Assembly: GCA_009733575.1 (NCBI GenBank)
Contig: ML769547.1
Location: forward strand, 62,001 to 126,000
From: Gymnopus androsaceus JB14
Taxonomy: Eukaryota; Basidiomycota; Agaricomycetes; Agaricales; Omphalotaceae
DNA length: 64,000 nt
Reading direction: 5' to 3'
The position numbers were made by a program, and so were the translations under genes. Within the stretch, counting starts at the first letter, position 1; every line of letters starts with the position of its first letter. The notes beneath the pieces are model-generated. The model saw only the letters and a program-made list of their open reading frames with translations. It was not told the origin of the DNA and ran no database searches. Positions 35,652 to 45,161 of this stretch are shown here, one piece after another.

Positions 35652-37351
35652 TCAATAAATCGATGTACCTCCTAATCCCATCCCAGTCTGCAAGCACTTG
35701 CTTGCCTCTTCTTCCAAAAATATCGTGATCTCGTCGACAAGGCACTTGTGAGGAATGACATTGCCAACATCCAGATCATTTACAGCACCTTCTTCCACAA
35801 CAATCTGGTCCGAGTCTGTAGTAGCCACGTTCCCATTAGAACAGGACAAAATCTGAGGTGCATCGGCAGTAGTCGATTTCATCGGCCACGGCTCAAGGAC
35901 TGCCATCCAATGATCCTGCGTCAGTTCCCTCTCAAGCTCCATAGCATCGAATACATGATCGTCTTCACGCTTGACTCTCGATACCGTCTGATCCATTGGC
36001 GGTATGATGGCTTTTACGCGACGCACTGAATGCTCGACCACCCCGCGAAAATGAGTTATCGGAAGTGCCTTGACGATATGAGCTGGGACAAAGGATGACG
36101 CGGGAGGAGAGATTTTGAAATTTCCCCATCCATCGTCTTCAACAGATGCCGCGATAGAAGTATCAGCAACGACGGTATCCCAAGCTTTACCTCCGGCAGA
36201 ACCACTCCCCCAGCCGCCTGAAGAAGCATCTGCTCCCCAAGAGCCGACGGATCCCCACCCACCAGTATCCACAATTTCTTCGCATTCAATGGCCCGGGGA
36301 ACCAAGGAATCAGATGTGGTGTTGTCCTGTGCTGGTTTTACAGGGGATTTTTTCGCTTTAGATTTTCGATTCCCTTTCTTCTTCTTTCGATTCGAGGCTT
36401 CCAGCGCCATCGGGACTTCAACACTATCCACATTTTCTGTCTCCTCTGGAGCAATACTTTCCTGTGCCAACACCATCGCCGTGCCTGTGGTGTCACCCAA
36501 AAGCTCTTTACACGTTAGATTGAAATGATCGGGACAACTTTGGCCTATCCGAGAAAATAGTCCCAACTCGGTTTTTGCTTTTTCGATAACAAGAAGGGCG
36601 CGGTGAAGGTCGTCTTCTTTATCAGGGAGGACGCGATTGACGAGAAGAAAATTGATGTAAAAGAATAATAGTTTCGGTATGATATCGCAATTATGTTTTG
36701 AGCTGTTCAACATCAAGTCACTAGTAGACGATTGTTGGTTGAAGCAATACTTACAAATGTAAACCTTTTTCGATAAAATAGCTGGAAAGATAGATTTGAA
36801 TGACGAGACCGGGATTGTGCGCTAATCTCGTGAGTCTGGGTAGTTCGTCACCGGCAGCGTTTTCGAGGAGACCAGCGTAGACTTGGAACTGGAAATGACC
36901 GTAAGTGCATTCTCCTCGAGCCCCAAAAGAATCAAAGATAGTGCTAACCTGATCCCATCGATTGCGAACTTGAGTTTGAGATATTGGCCAGACACGATTC
37001 TTATTAAAGGCCTGAGTGGCTTCAGTCAACCTCTGGAACGTCGTCATATCTCTGTCCATGGTAAGTAAAAAACCAATATGTCAGACGAATGATCTTAAAG
37101 TGGAGTGGCAATGAAAAAGTAAATGATTCTTACTGGTCATAGAATAGCGAGCGAATTGAGCAATTCTCCTGCCACGCCTCCCACCAGGTCTTTTCTGGAA
37201 CGGACGCACTCAAGCTAGCGGCGGCGCGAGGTGCGAGTGCCCAGTCTGAATCACCAAGCTCCAGCTTTACAAATTTAGTCTTCTTCTTCTTCCGGGTATT
37301 TGTGTTACTATCAGCGACGCGATCATCACTTGAGTATTTTTCTTTGGGCAT
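35652..37351 (-). CDS. Uncharacterised protein with a WG/GW-rich region (about 527 aa)
   Basis: Minus strand, exons 37134-37351, 36755-37051 and 35652-36720, phases consistent. The N-terminus is Lys-rich (TRKKKKTKF). A helical central part follows (LQRLTEA-type and DELPRLTRLAHNP, then YFIEKGLHL and VLPDKEDDLHRALLVIEKAK). The second half has a basic stretch RKKKKGNRKSKAKKSP and a cluster of Trp-Gly motifs (GGWGSVGSWG, GGWGSG, KAWD, DDGWGNF). A 60-base in-frame segment within exon 2 (about 36892-36951, GTTAGC...TTCCAG) could be a removed intron. The family is unknown to me. WG/GW clusters are the known ligand type for Argonaute in other systems, so an RNA-silencing link is possible, but the claim rests on composition only. 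Confidence 0.75.
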
Positions 37352-37840
37352 CTTCTGCTAGTCCCGTAGTTGCTGAGGTCTGGCTATTACTTTGGGGATG
37401 ATGAAACTTTAGGAATTGTATGCATACACTCGCCGCTAAGGCGGCGCGCTGTTCGAAGCTTCAGGACACTTATATGAGCTTTAGATGGAAAGGGGGAATA
37501 CTGGATTTAGTACAGCAAAAAAGCCAGTCCTGACTGTACGTACCAATATTGAGAGCGAGCGTAGTTTCTGAGGTCAACACAAGAAGCCATGATGAAATTC
37601 AATCTCCGAATTAATATTGGGGGCACGTGGCCGTATCGACTCAGACTAAACATTCATGAACGCGCGACCTAGCGTCATATTATGCTTTTCCTGGTGCTTT
37701 TTGTGCTTGGAAACCTCTTCATGAAAGTAGGTGAGAAAAATGACTCGAATTCACCCGAGAAAGATGTTAATTTTATTCAAGGTCGTGCTAAGGTCTACCA
37801 GTTCCACCATTAGGTTTCCGATATCTGCTTGATCAAGCAC
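37352..37840. other. Intergenic region, no gene seen
   Basis: Between the starts or stops of two minus-strand genes. It should hold the promoter of the WG-rich gene and the 3' end of the GNAT gene. No frame or repeat worth naming. Confidence 0.4.
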
Positions 37841-38942
37841 TCAAGGCTTAGAGAACATGTGGACCGTAAAGTCCCCAGTAGGAGAAGGCATTGCGCCGTT
37901 CGCGCGCTCTCGGAAGCCCATTGCCAGATATTTTTGCACCTGATACCAGTTAATCACCACCACGATCAAGCAAAAGATGTCCAGATATCACATACGTTCA
38001 CTTCTGGAACCGTAGCCAAGCCAAGGGTACATCCATTCGCTTTTGCCTGTAACTCGTCAACTTCCACAGAAAACCCATATGGCGGAAGAACGAACATCTT
38101 TCTCTACCCTTTCGACAATACCCGTTGCGTACCCTCGTCCTTGATACTCGGGATCTGTCGCTAGATTTACGCACCACCATCTGTGAGCCTTATCCTAGAT
38201 TTCATTTAGCAGTATGTCACGGTACTGATTCGTTAAACCGAGTACTTCTTTAGTCCAAGCCTTTTTCGATACATCTCCCATGACTTTTCCGCACTTAAGG
38301 ACTCCTTGGCGATCAAGAATGCAACGTTTAGAAGGAGCTCCATACCTCGTTCCACCATTCTTGTGTCTCTGGGGTCAATTTGGCAAAGAAATCGTTGAAC
38401 CCAAGTGCGCGTTGTGCATCTCTGTACTTCATACGTCAGCATATCCGAATGAGGGACCCAAAGACGATGATTTCGGACGTTTGAAACAGATCATTGCCTG
38501 CCTCGTACCAGACTCCGATGGAAACGATCTCGTTCTTCTCGTTCTTCACCACGTATACTCTTCCTTCCAACAGCCCGGCGCGAATCAAAGATCTCCAATA
38601 GTCCGCTTGGATATCCCAATTTCCTCCTACCAATGCTTTGATAGCAATGTCTGGGAGGAACTCTTTTCGTCAACGCCTCGGTACTGAATGTCGCCCTCCA
38701 CTCACCACCGTAATAACATTGATCACACATCTTCGTCGCGACCTCGATCTGCTTCTCTATGCGAGCTCAGCGGGACTTCTCCTATGAATGTTCAATGGCT
38801 TACCAGTGAGGGTTTTTACGTGCTCCACGAATAGGTCAGCCATCGCCTGAGATGAAGAACGAGGGTTAGTGGCAACCATGCGTGGTACAAGGGCGGTAAT
38901 ACTGATGATAACGGAACAGATGTGCTCTTGCGAAAAATGCAA
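37841..38942 (-). CDS. GNAT-family N-acetyltransferase (about 244 aa)
   Basis: Minus strand, exons 38804-38942, 38709-38756, 38479-38635, 38346-38421, 38239-38304, 38096-38194, 37996-38046 and 37841-37939, all phases consistent. Family features: EKQIEVATKMCDQCYYG, ALVGGNWDIQADYWRSL, GRVYVVKNEKNEIVSIGVWY, AQRALGFNDFFAKLTPETQ, then the acetyl-CoA site NLATDPEYQGRGYATGIV (Q-x-x-G-x-G/A type), AKANGCTLGLATVPEVNV and YLAMGFRERANGAM. The enzyme should transfer acetyl from acetyl-CoA to an amine; the substrate is unknown. The first exon is the weakest part: ATG 38942 is used, and ATG 38846 within the same frame is possible. Confidence 0.85.
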
Positions 38943-39173
38943 AACTCATCATCTCAACAACCATTGATACGACTTGGATACGTGAACCAACAACAATGTG
39001 GCAGCTTCTATTCGACTTGATTATCAACGAACGCTTCTGTAATGATACATCTGCTGATCCCAGGTTTTCCGGTACCGGTGCTTCATGGAGTTTACATTCC
39101 ATTCTCCGTTTTATCCGTTTGTCTCCGGGTACTCTGACGAGCCTAGAAACACTATCGTTTGTCCTTCCCCGTC

Positions 39174-40143
39174 ATGTATTCCTCCCAGAAGTACGAATCC
39201 ATCCCTCAGAGCGATGATGTCATTTCGAATGCTACACTTTACGGAGGTGAGTGTTCATGTTAAAACCCGCAATCAATCGACTTACTGTATCTCAGGGTTC
39301 TATGAACGGGTTTCTGAGCTCTTCAACCATTATGCTACAACTCTTTTATGGCTTTTCTCTGCCGTGAACCTTTCCATCGGGCTACTCATCGTGGCGCGTC
39401 TATATAACGACTCACCCCTCCTTTACAATGTCCACAAGCTCGAATCTCGTAGACCTTACATTGGCTTCGACTCGATCTACAGCAACCGCTCTTTTTTGAC
39501 TACGACGTACCCACCTATCCACAACCAACCCCGTGTTCTGGCGCCCGTATACGCCAATGAACCTGACAAGGTCGCACCAGTATGGGCAAACCGACATCTC
39601 ACTGCCGATGGCTACGTTCCAATCGCTGAACGCCGCCTTTTTGTCACTCCCGAGGTAAGTTCCTTCCGATGGATGTAAAGAGCTTCGATTAACTTGGGCT
39701 GTAGGTGTCTACAATCGTGCAATTCCACATTCAAGACTATGGAATGGAGAAATGCAGTGTCACCCTTGAAGTTCCGGCTTTCAATGCTAGTGACCGATAC
39801 GCTGCTATCTGGGGCAAGGATGTCGCTCTCGATATATGGGCACTCGAAGGCGAGAGTAAAGTCGATTTTCAAAAACTATCATGGCACACCAAGCCCAAGC
39901 GAAAGAATCATATTGGCAAAATCACCTCTCCTTCATACAATTCAACGCAGGAGCTGCCTACCTTTCCGTGTGTTTCGGGCACGTATCTAACCTTTGAGGT
40001 CACTTGTGCTTCACTGGATTGCCATGTGGATGTTATGCGTGCAAAGTGGCCAGAAGGCTGTAAGTTTTTTCTCAATTGATTGCATTGAGCGCAGCTGATA
40101 TTCTCTCGCAGCATTTTATATTGTGCAACAGCAGTCCATTTAG
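39174..40143 (+). CDS. But2-like single-pass membrane/extracellular protein
   Basis: Exons 39174-39246, 39296-39654, 39705-40059 and 40112-40143, phases consistent, about 272 aa. A short cytosolic N-terminus (MYSSQKYESIPQSDD) precedes one membrane segment (TLLWLFSAVNLSIGLLIVARL). The outer part has RPYIGFDSIYSN, NQPRVLAPV, RLFVTPEVSTIVQFHIQDYG, MEKCSVTLEVP, LDIWALEGESKVDFQKLSW and TYLTFEVTCASLDCHVDV. This layout matches a common Agaricomycete family that I recall as carrying a But2-like C-terminal domain; the name is tentative and the function unknown. It sits directly upstream of the UstYa-like gene, on the same strand. Confidence 0.75.
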
Positions 40144-40534
40144 CGGCAGCGCCGAGGAAAAAAACACTCTATCTGTACTAAACGTCAAATCTATTATTTT
40201 GGTTATCTCCGACTTATCCTTGCGATGTAGATGCCATGTAGATGCATTTTTACAAGATCTTTAGATTCTACCACAGCAATATACATTGTGCGGTCTTTGA
40301 CAATCTCTAACGATGATTGTGCTCATGCTACATCCTCATGCCTTCCTCAAGTTTCCAGAGTGCCAGCGGAACTTTCCGTTCATGAAAAGGAGCATGCTTC
40401 GCGGGTACTTGAAACTGGATACAATAAAGCATATAATTTCGCGTATCCGGATCTTTGACGAATCAACAGATGCGCAGAAAAATAATCGCGATTTTTTCCG
40501 TTCAAGTTTTACTTCTTGCTTCCCTCCAGCTACG

Positions 40535-41260
40535 ATGTCGACCAGCCGAACTTCCCCTTGGTCTTCGACACTTTTACTGAGTTTCTTAATCATCTTTAAT
40601 GTTGCGCTGACGGTGCTTATCAGAATGAGCCCGTTCTTCAAATTTGACGAAGTGGAGATAATCCAAAGTGCCAGTAAGTCTCTTGTTGCTCGAGCACGAT
40701 TTGTTCTCACTAATTGGCGCTGTTAGATTTGCATGGAGAGGACTATGCCAGACTATGGCCGGTGAATTTTGGTGAACCTGTAAAACTGTTTATCGAGGAC
40801 ACAGTGCACTATCAGCTCGAGGGCACGACAGACAACGACAACGAATGGGAAGCTCTTACTCCTGGGGATGGAATAGTATACCTGGGCGACGATCATGAGC
40901 CTCACAGCATCACTATGTTCCACTCCCTCCGCTGCTTGAATGTACTGCGCCAAGATCTCTCCTCGAAACCCGTCCCCATTGCATCCGACTTAAGCCGGCA
41001 CTGTATGAACTATCTTCGTCAAATTGTATGTCCTTTACTATTGCTCAGAGGTTGAAGAGCCTGCTGTTAATTTGTTCGGCATTCAGATTACCTGCAATTC
41101 CGACTTACATCTCGCACCTTTAGTCGGATATCGACGGAACGCTCACCCTGATGTGTATATGTGTCGTGATTGGTCTGCCGTATATCAGAAGTATGAAGAA
41201 AACCAAAAAGAACACCTGCGGTGGCTATTAGAAAACGCGCCTAAATTACCACGAAAGTGA
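40535..41260 (+). CDS. UstYa/DUF3328-like protein 1, with altered HxxHC motifs
   Basis: Exons 40535-40673, 40727-41025 and 41087-41260, phases consistent, about 203 aa. Short N-terminus, then a membrane anchor (STLLLSFLIIFNVALTVLI) and the DUF3328 domain: EDTVHYQLEG, NEWEALTPGDGIVYLG, FHSLRCLNVLRQDL, SRHCMNYLRQITCNSDLHL and HVCRDW-like YMCRDWSAVYQKYEENQ. UstYa proteins oxidise or cyclise peptides in fungal RiPP (dikaritin) pathways and need two HxxHC motifs. Here both are altered: the first is H-S-L-R-C and the second keeps only the final His-Cys. The protein may therefore have lost or changed activity. An 11-bp inverted repeat follows the stop at 41281-41307. Confidence 0.82.
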
Positions 41261-41280
41261 GAATAATAGAGCTCGTTGTA

Positions 41281-41307
41281 CATATGGTTTTACATTAAAA
41301 CCATATG
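41281..41307. terminator. Stem-loop just after UstYa-like gene 1
   Basis: Perfect 11-bp arms CATATGGTTTT (41281-41291) and AAAACCATATG (41297-41307) with a 5-base loop, starting 20 bases after the stop codon. It could influence the 3' end; fungi do not use simple hairpin terminators, so the role is open. Confidence 0.35.
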
Positions 41308-41598
41308 GTAGTACTAGAGACCTTGAACAAAGAGCTCCAACGGTGACAGATTGTTCGATCCGTTACCTCCAAAATGCTTCAACGTGGGCTATTTTCAGCC
41401 CATCGATCTAGGAATCATGATGAACAGGAATGCATCTCGCTGAGGATACTTTGATCGTAAAGGAAGCAGTGCGGGAACGTCGTGATAGCAAAACTGAAAA
41501 AAAACACATATACATTCGGCGACTTCCTTCTCAAACCGATATTAAAAGCACAAACTAGAAAATCACTGCGAAGAATACCTGGCATCTATTTGCCCATC

Positions 41599-41793
41599 AT
41601 GAGAAATATCTCTTTAGCCCTCTTTTTCCTGGCCTTTGTCTTCGTATCGAGGGCGGTAATCATTCCTTCAGATAGTGTAGAAGGTAAGTTCCAGCTATAA
41701 GGCCCTTGTTGCAAGAACTGATTCAATGCAGCCGAGGCTATGGAACGGGGTCCTCAGCCAGCGGAGTCGCTGAATGACAGTGATGACTTCTAA
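41599..41793 (+). CDS. Small secreted peptide precursor (48 aa) between two UstYa-like genes
   Basis: Exons 41599-41683 and 41732-41793, joined in phase, with stop TAA 41791-41793. The product is 48 residues: a clear signal peptide (MRNISLALFFLAFVFVSRA) followed by about 29 residues that are acidic and Pro/Ser-containing (VIIPSDSVEAEAMERGPQPA, then ESLNDSDDF). No cysteine and no dibasic Kex2 site are present. EAEA resembles the dipeptides trimmed by Ste13-type proteases, but that is a weak match. Position between two UstYa-like genes suggests a possible substrate peptide. It could also be an unrelated small secreted protein. A longer in-frame extension upstream (from about 41482) is open but would hide the signal peptide. 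Confidence 0.6.
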
Positions 41794-42234
41794 CCTTTCG
41801 TAAGTCAATATCGGCTCTTTTTCTTTTGGAAAAAACCAAATACCTGTTTCCAGGGAATATGACCTTTGACCACTCCTACGGTGTATATTCGGATCTTGCA
41901 TATGAATAGTGTCATCCTGTAGAGAATTACCCATCGATTTATCTCGATCTCGTACAGGCTGCATTGTGTAGAGTCATCCCAGCCTAGTAGAAAATTTAAA
42001 CATTCAAGTATCTGAAAGCGTGGGTTTATAATCTTACTACTCAAGAAGCATTTGAAACCAAACTTCAAAAAATACTTAGTGCAATTCTATATTGCATTAT
42101 GGGCTGTACTATAGAGCCGACAACCGGGGACTCGGCAGTGCCATGATTCAACGCAACTCATCCATGGCTCGGTATTATGATTTCTCGACATTAGGTACTA
42201 ATGTCCGCCGCTATAGAGATCGTTCAGTAAGGCG

Positions 42235-43008
42235 TCAAATTTCAACAATTGAAGACTGACCAGTGATGTTGTGCTCCTTTGTATAACGATACCACTGAAG
42301 CCAGTTATGGCCGATCTTGTCATAGATGTACTCCCAATCTCTACAGACATGAGTAGAACCAGAGCGCTGTACGGTGAAGTTCTGCTTCATAAAGTCGCCT
42401 CGCTCGAGCGTGGTGTCTGCTTGACAGAGGCTCTAATAGGAGAGGAATGATTAACGAAAAAAGGAAACTGTCGAGCAGTCCATACCGTGGATCTCAAAAA
42501 CGAGAGACAGTGTTGTACATGACCAGGTCCTTCGGGGTCTTCAGAGGTGAAATATGCCCTCATACGCCGCAAGCAATGGAGCTGGTGGAACATGACAACA
42601 AAGAAGCCTCGATTCGTACTGTCTGATTCAAGACGATAGCTTCCAGCACCCCAAGGAGAGTTGTATAACCACTCTTTTTCTGCTTCAGGATCGGTGAGCG
42701 AGTAATGTACAGTTTCCTCGACGGACATGAGGACGGCCGGAGGCAGCTCAACGGGAAGAAAATGGGGAAAGTCGTCGCCTTCCAAACCTATTGAAGATGG
42801 TGAAACCGATCTTTCACCGATGAAAAATCTCTCACTTACTGTAATGAGCAGTACTAGTCGAATGAGCCGCAAGGAAGTCGAGTGAACGGGTAGATTTTGA
42901 GGACGATGTTTTTGACAGAAGTTCATAAAGAGTTTCCGTCAAAAACAACGAGGACAAGCAAGCCCCAATGAGCAACACTGTCTGAGATTTGCTGAGAACA
43001 TCGAACAT
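42235..43008 (-). CDS. UstYa/DUF3328-like protein 2, both HxxHC motifs intact
   Basis: Minus strand, exons 42840-43008, 42486-42787 and 42235-42432, phases consistent, 222 aa. N-terminal membrane anchor (SQTVLLIGACLSSLFLTETL), then the DUF3328 domain: SVEETVHYSLTDPEAEKEWL, VVMFHQLHCLRRMRAYF, GPGHVQHCLSFLRST, SLCQADTTLERGD, THVCRDWEYIYD. The two motifs HQLHC and HVQHC are exactly of the HxxHC type thought to bind metal in UstYa enzymes. The family performs oxidative tailoring or cyclisation of peptides in the secretory pathway. It is oriented toward UstYa 1 with the small peptide gene between them. Confidence 0.88.
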
Positions 43009-43023
43009 ACTGCAGATACAAGA

Positions 43024-43037
43024 AGACTGTACAGTCT
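43024..43037. promoter_or_regulatory. 14-bp perfect palindrome upstream of UstYa-like gene 2
   Basis: AGACTGTACAGTCT is its own reverse complement and starts 16 bases upstream of the ATG at 43008. It could be a binding site for a dimeric regulator or part of the leader; no match to a known site is claimed. Confidence 0.3.
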
Positions 43038-43076
43038 GGAGTTAAGAAACGGCGTGTGGCCCGGCACCCGGCACCG

Positions 43077-43099
43077 CTAGTCCATCATAGATGGACTAG
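43077..43099. promoter_or_regulatory. Perfect inverted repeat in the UstYa 2 / 7TM intergenic region
   Basis: CTAGTCCATC (43077-43086) and GATGGACTAG (43090-43099) are exact reverse complements around ATA. It lies between the divergently transcribed UstYa 2 (start 43008) and 7TM (start 43422) genes, so it may serve either promoter. Confidence 0.3.
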
Positions 43100-43421
43100 G
43101 CTGGTGATTTTAGCTCCATGAGGGAATCCCGGCAATGCTAACGTGGTCTTCACCAAAGGAATCATCCAACTACAACTACTTCATGCATATTCGAACCTCC
43201 GAACGAGCGATGAACCAGGCCTTCGATCGTATTCTGCAGCTGGTATTTATGCGCTCAATTATGCGATGTTCGGGATCAATCCTACCCACCAGAAATCACC
43301 TCACCTTTATCATTGACAGCTGATTCAATTGCAACTAAGTAGAAGGCACATGCTTGTAATAATGTCTCAGTATTGGGATTCAAAAAGAGCAGCGTTCGTT
43401 TGGAGCTCACCATAAACGGTC

Positions 43422-44630
43422 ATGTCGACAGCTGCAGACCCAATAGTTTTGCCTCTCGAAAGGTCGTTTTACATTGGAAATGTCTTCGGGAACATCTTCT
43501 ATGGCAAGTCCCGCTTCAGTGACTTTTTCCACTTTTGTTTATTGTCCCCGCAGGCGTACAGATATACATTACCTTTCACTCCATATACCTTCTTCTACAC
43601 TCATCCAGTGACCGGAGAACGAAGAGCTTCTATGTGGGGTATGGGATTGTGATGTTGCTTTGTATGAGTTTCGCTATGATTGCCAACTCGCTCCTGGGTC
43701 AAGAAATGTGGATCGAACATCGAAACTATCCTGGTGGTCCGGTCGCATATTGGACTGACAATGGTGCAGTCTGGTATAATGTCTTGGGTTCAGCGGCAGA
43801 TATGTTTGGTAATTTCATGGGCGACGCTCTACTTGTGAGTGTTCTTTTGCATATTATTTTTCAGATTAGATAATAGTCTGCGCATAGGTTTACCGACTTT
43901 ATGTCATCTATTCCGGGAAGTGGTATGTTGTCGTTTTCCCTTTCTTAATTTTCTTGGCCTCCACTGGTGAGTCTACCCGCCTTGTGCGCCGCTTCTTTTG
44001 GTTAATCGTGCTCTGCAGCTCTCGCTATAATGTCTGTCGTTCAGAGCGCCCTTCCGGGATCCAGCTTCTTCGAAGGAAACGATATTGTATACGCCGTTCC
44101 TTGGATTTCCTTAACATGTTCACTGAACGCAATTATCACGATCCTAATCGTTGCGAGAATTCTCAGTGCGAGGAGGCGAATTAGGAGCGCCATGCCGGAA
44201 GACATGGCGACTGTTTATACCGGAGTGATCGCCATTCTTGTCGAGTCCGCCCTCCCGTTCACTTTGCTTGGAATCGTATTTGCTGTTCTTCTGGGAAAGA
44301 ATTTACCTGAGCAGCTGGCACTTTCACTGACCATGGGGATACTATGTTGTAAGCACTGTCAATGCTACTCTGATGTCGCAAATTTGTTTTGCTGATAAAT
44401 GCTCATAGGGTTTGGCCCCACAGCTCATTATTCTCCGGGTAGCTATGGGTCGTGCTTGGTCCAAGAATACGTCGGCTCAAGTCTCTACGGGACTTGATTT
44501 TGCGCATAGTGATGCTCCCACTAACGATTCCACTCTGAATGTCAATGCTCGTCATGACATGGCTTCCCGTCGCTCGAAGAACTCCAACATTTCTAACGAA
44601 AAACTGGGTGTTGGTGCCTCTGCCGTATGA
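43422..44630 (+). CDS. Seven-helix membrane protein of an Agaricomycete GPCR-like family; one apparent frame break
   Basis: Exons 43422-43503, 43554-43834, 43888-43966, 44019-44348 and about 44409-44630. Hydrophobic segments are spread along the chain: ERSFYIGNVFGNIFYGVQIY, GYGIVMLLCMSFAMIANSLL, VYRLYVIYSGKWYVVVFPF, TALAIMSVV, WISLTCSLNAIITILIV, ILVESALPFTLLGIVFAVLL and the family signature GLAPQLIILRVAMGRAWSK, then a Ser/Asn-rich tail. Intron 1 starts with GC (43504-43505), needed to restore FYGVQIY. At the last junction the good donor (GTAAGC at 44349) leaves phase 1, while GLAPQ needs phase 0, so one base too many is present near 44346. It is divergent from UstYa 2. Function unknown. Confidence 0.75.
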
Positions 44631-45161
44631 GTCACATATGCGCTCTTGTCAGCCAACCGCCTATCTTTAACTATACTTATACCTACAACTATAAAAGAAA
44701 ATCGTTGGGTTTTTCGGTGATATTTAATTTTGCTTGTTGTATATAATTAATTCGTGTAAGAATGATGTTGTTGGAGTACCCTTATCAACGTGCGCCTCTG
44801 AACTTCCTTAGTGCTCGAAGATCATCAGTCTCGATATATACAGCTTTGACCTATGTTTGCGATCATCGATGCGCCACTAGGGTCATGCAATGACAAGATG
44901 ACAAGGGACAAGTCCTTACAAGGCTGCCCAGGGTTTAGCTTAGCCTGGTTCAGCTCGGCCTTGGCCACACGGATAGAAATCCTCGCCAACCAGCAATACA
45001 AACCGGAGCGCCAACGTACCACTGGCAGATGTATGGGCATTGGATAAGCACCTAGGTGGGTGTAGGTAAATCGAATTTCAGCGGCGCAAGAGCCCATCTA
45101 CTACGTGCAATCGGTCCAGTGAACAAAAGATGAAAGTATAAGTACACCCGAAAGAAAGACA
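44631..45161. other. Convergent intergenic region
   Basis: Lies between the 3' ends of the 7TM gene (plus) and the permease gene (minus). A short frame on each strand (44853-45047 plus, 44825-45097 minus) shows no recognisable feature. Probably 3' UTRs. Confidence 0.45.
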
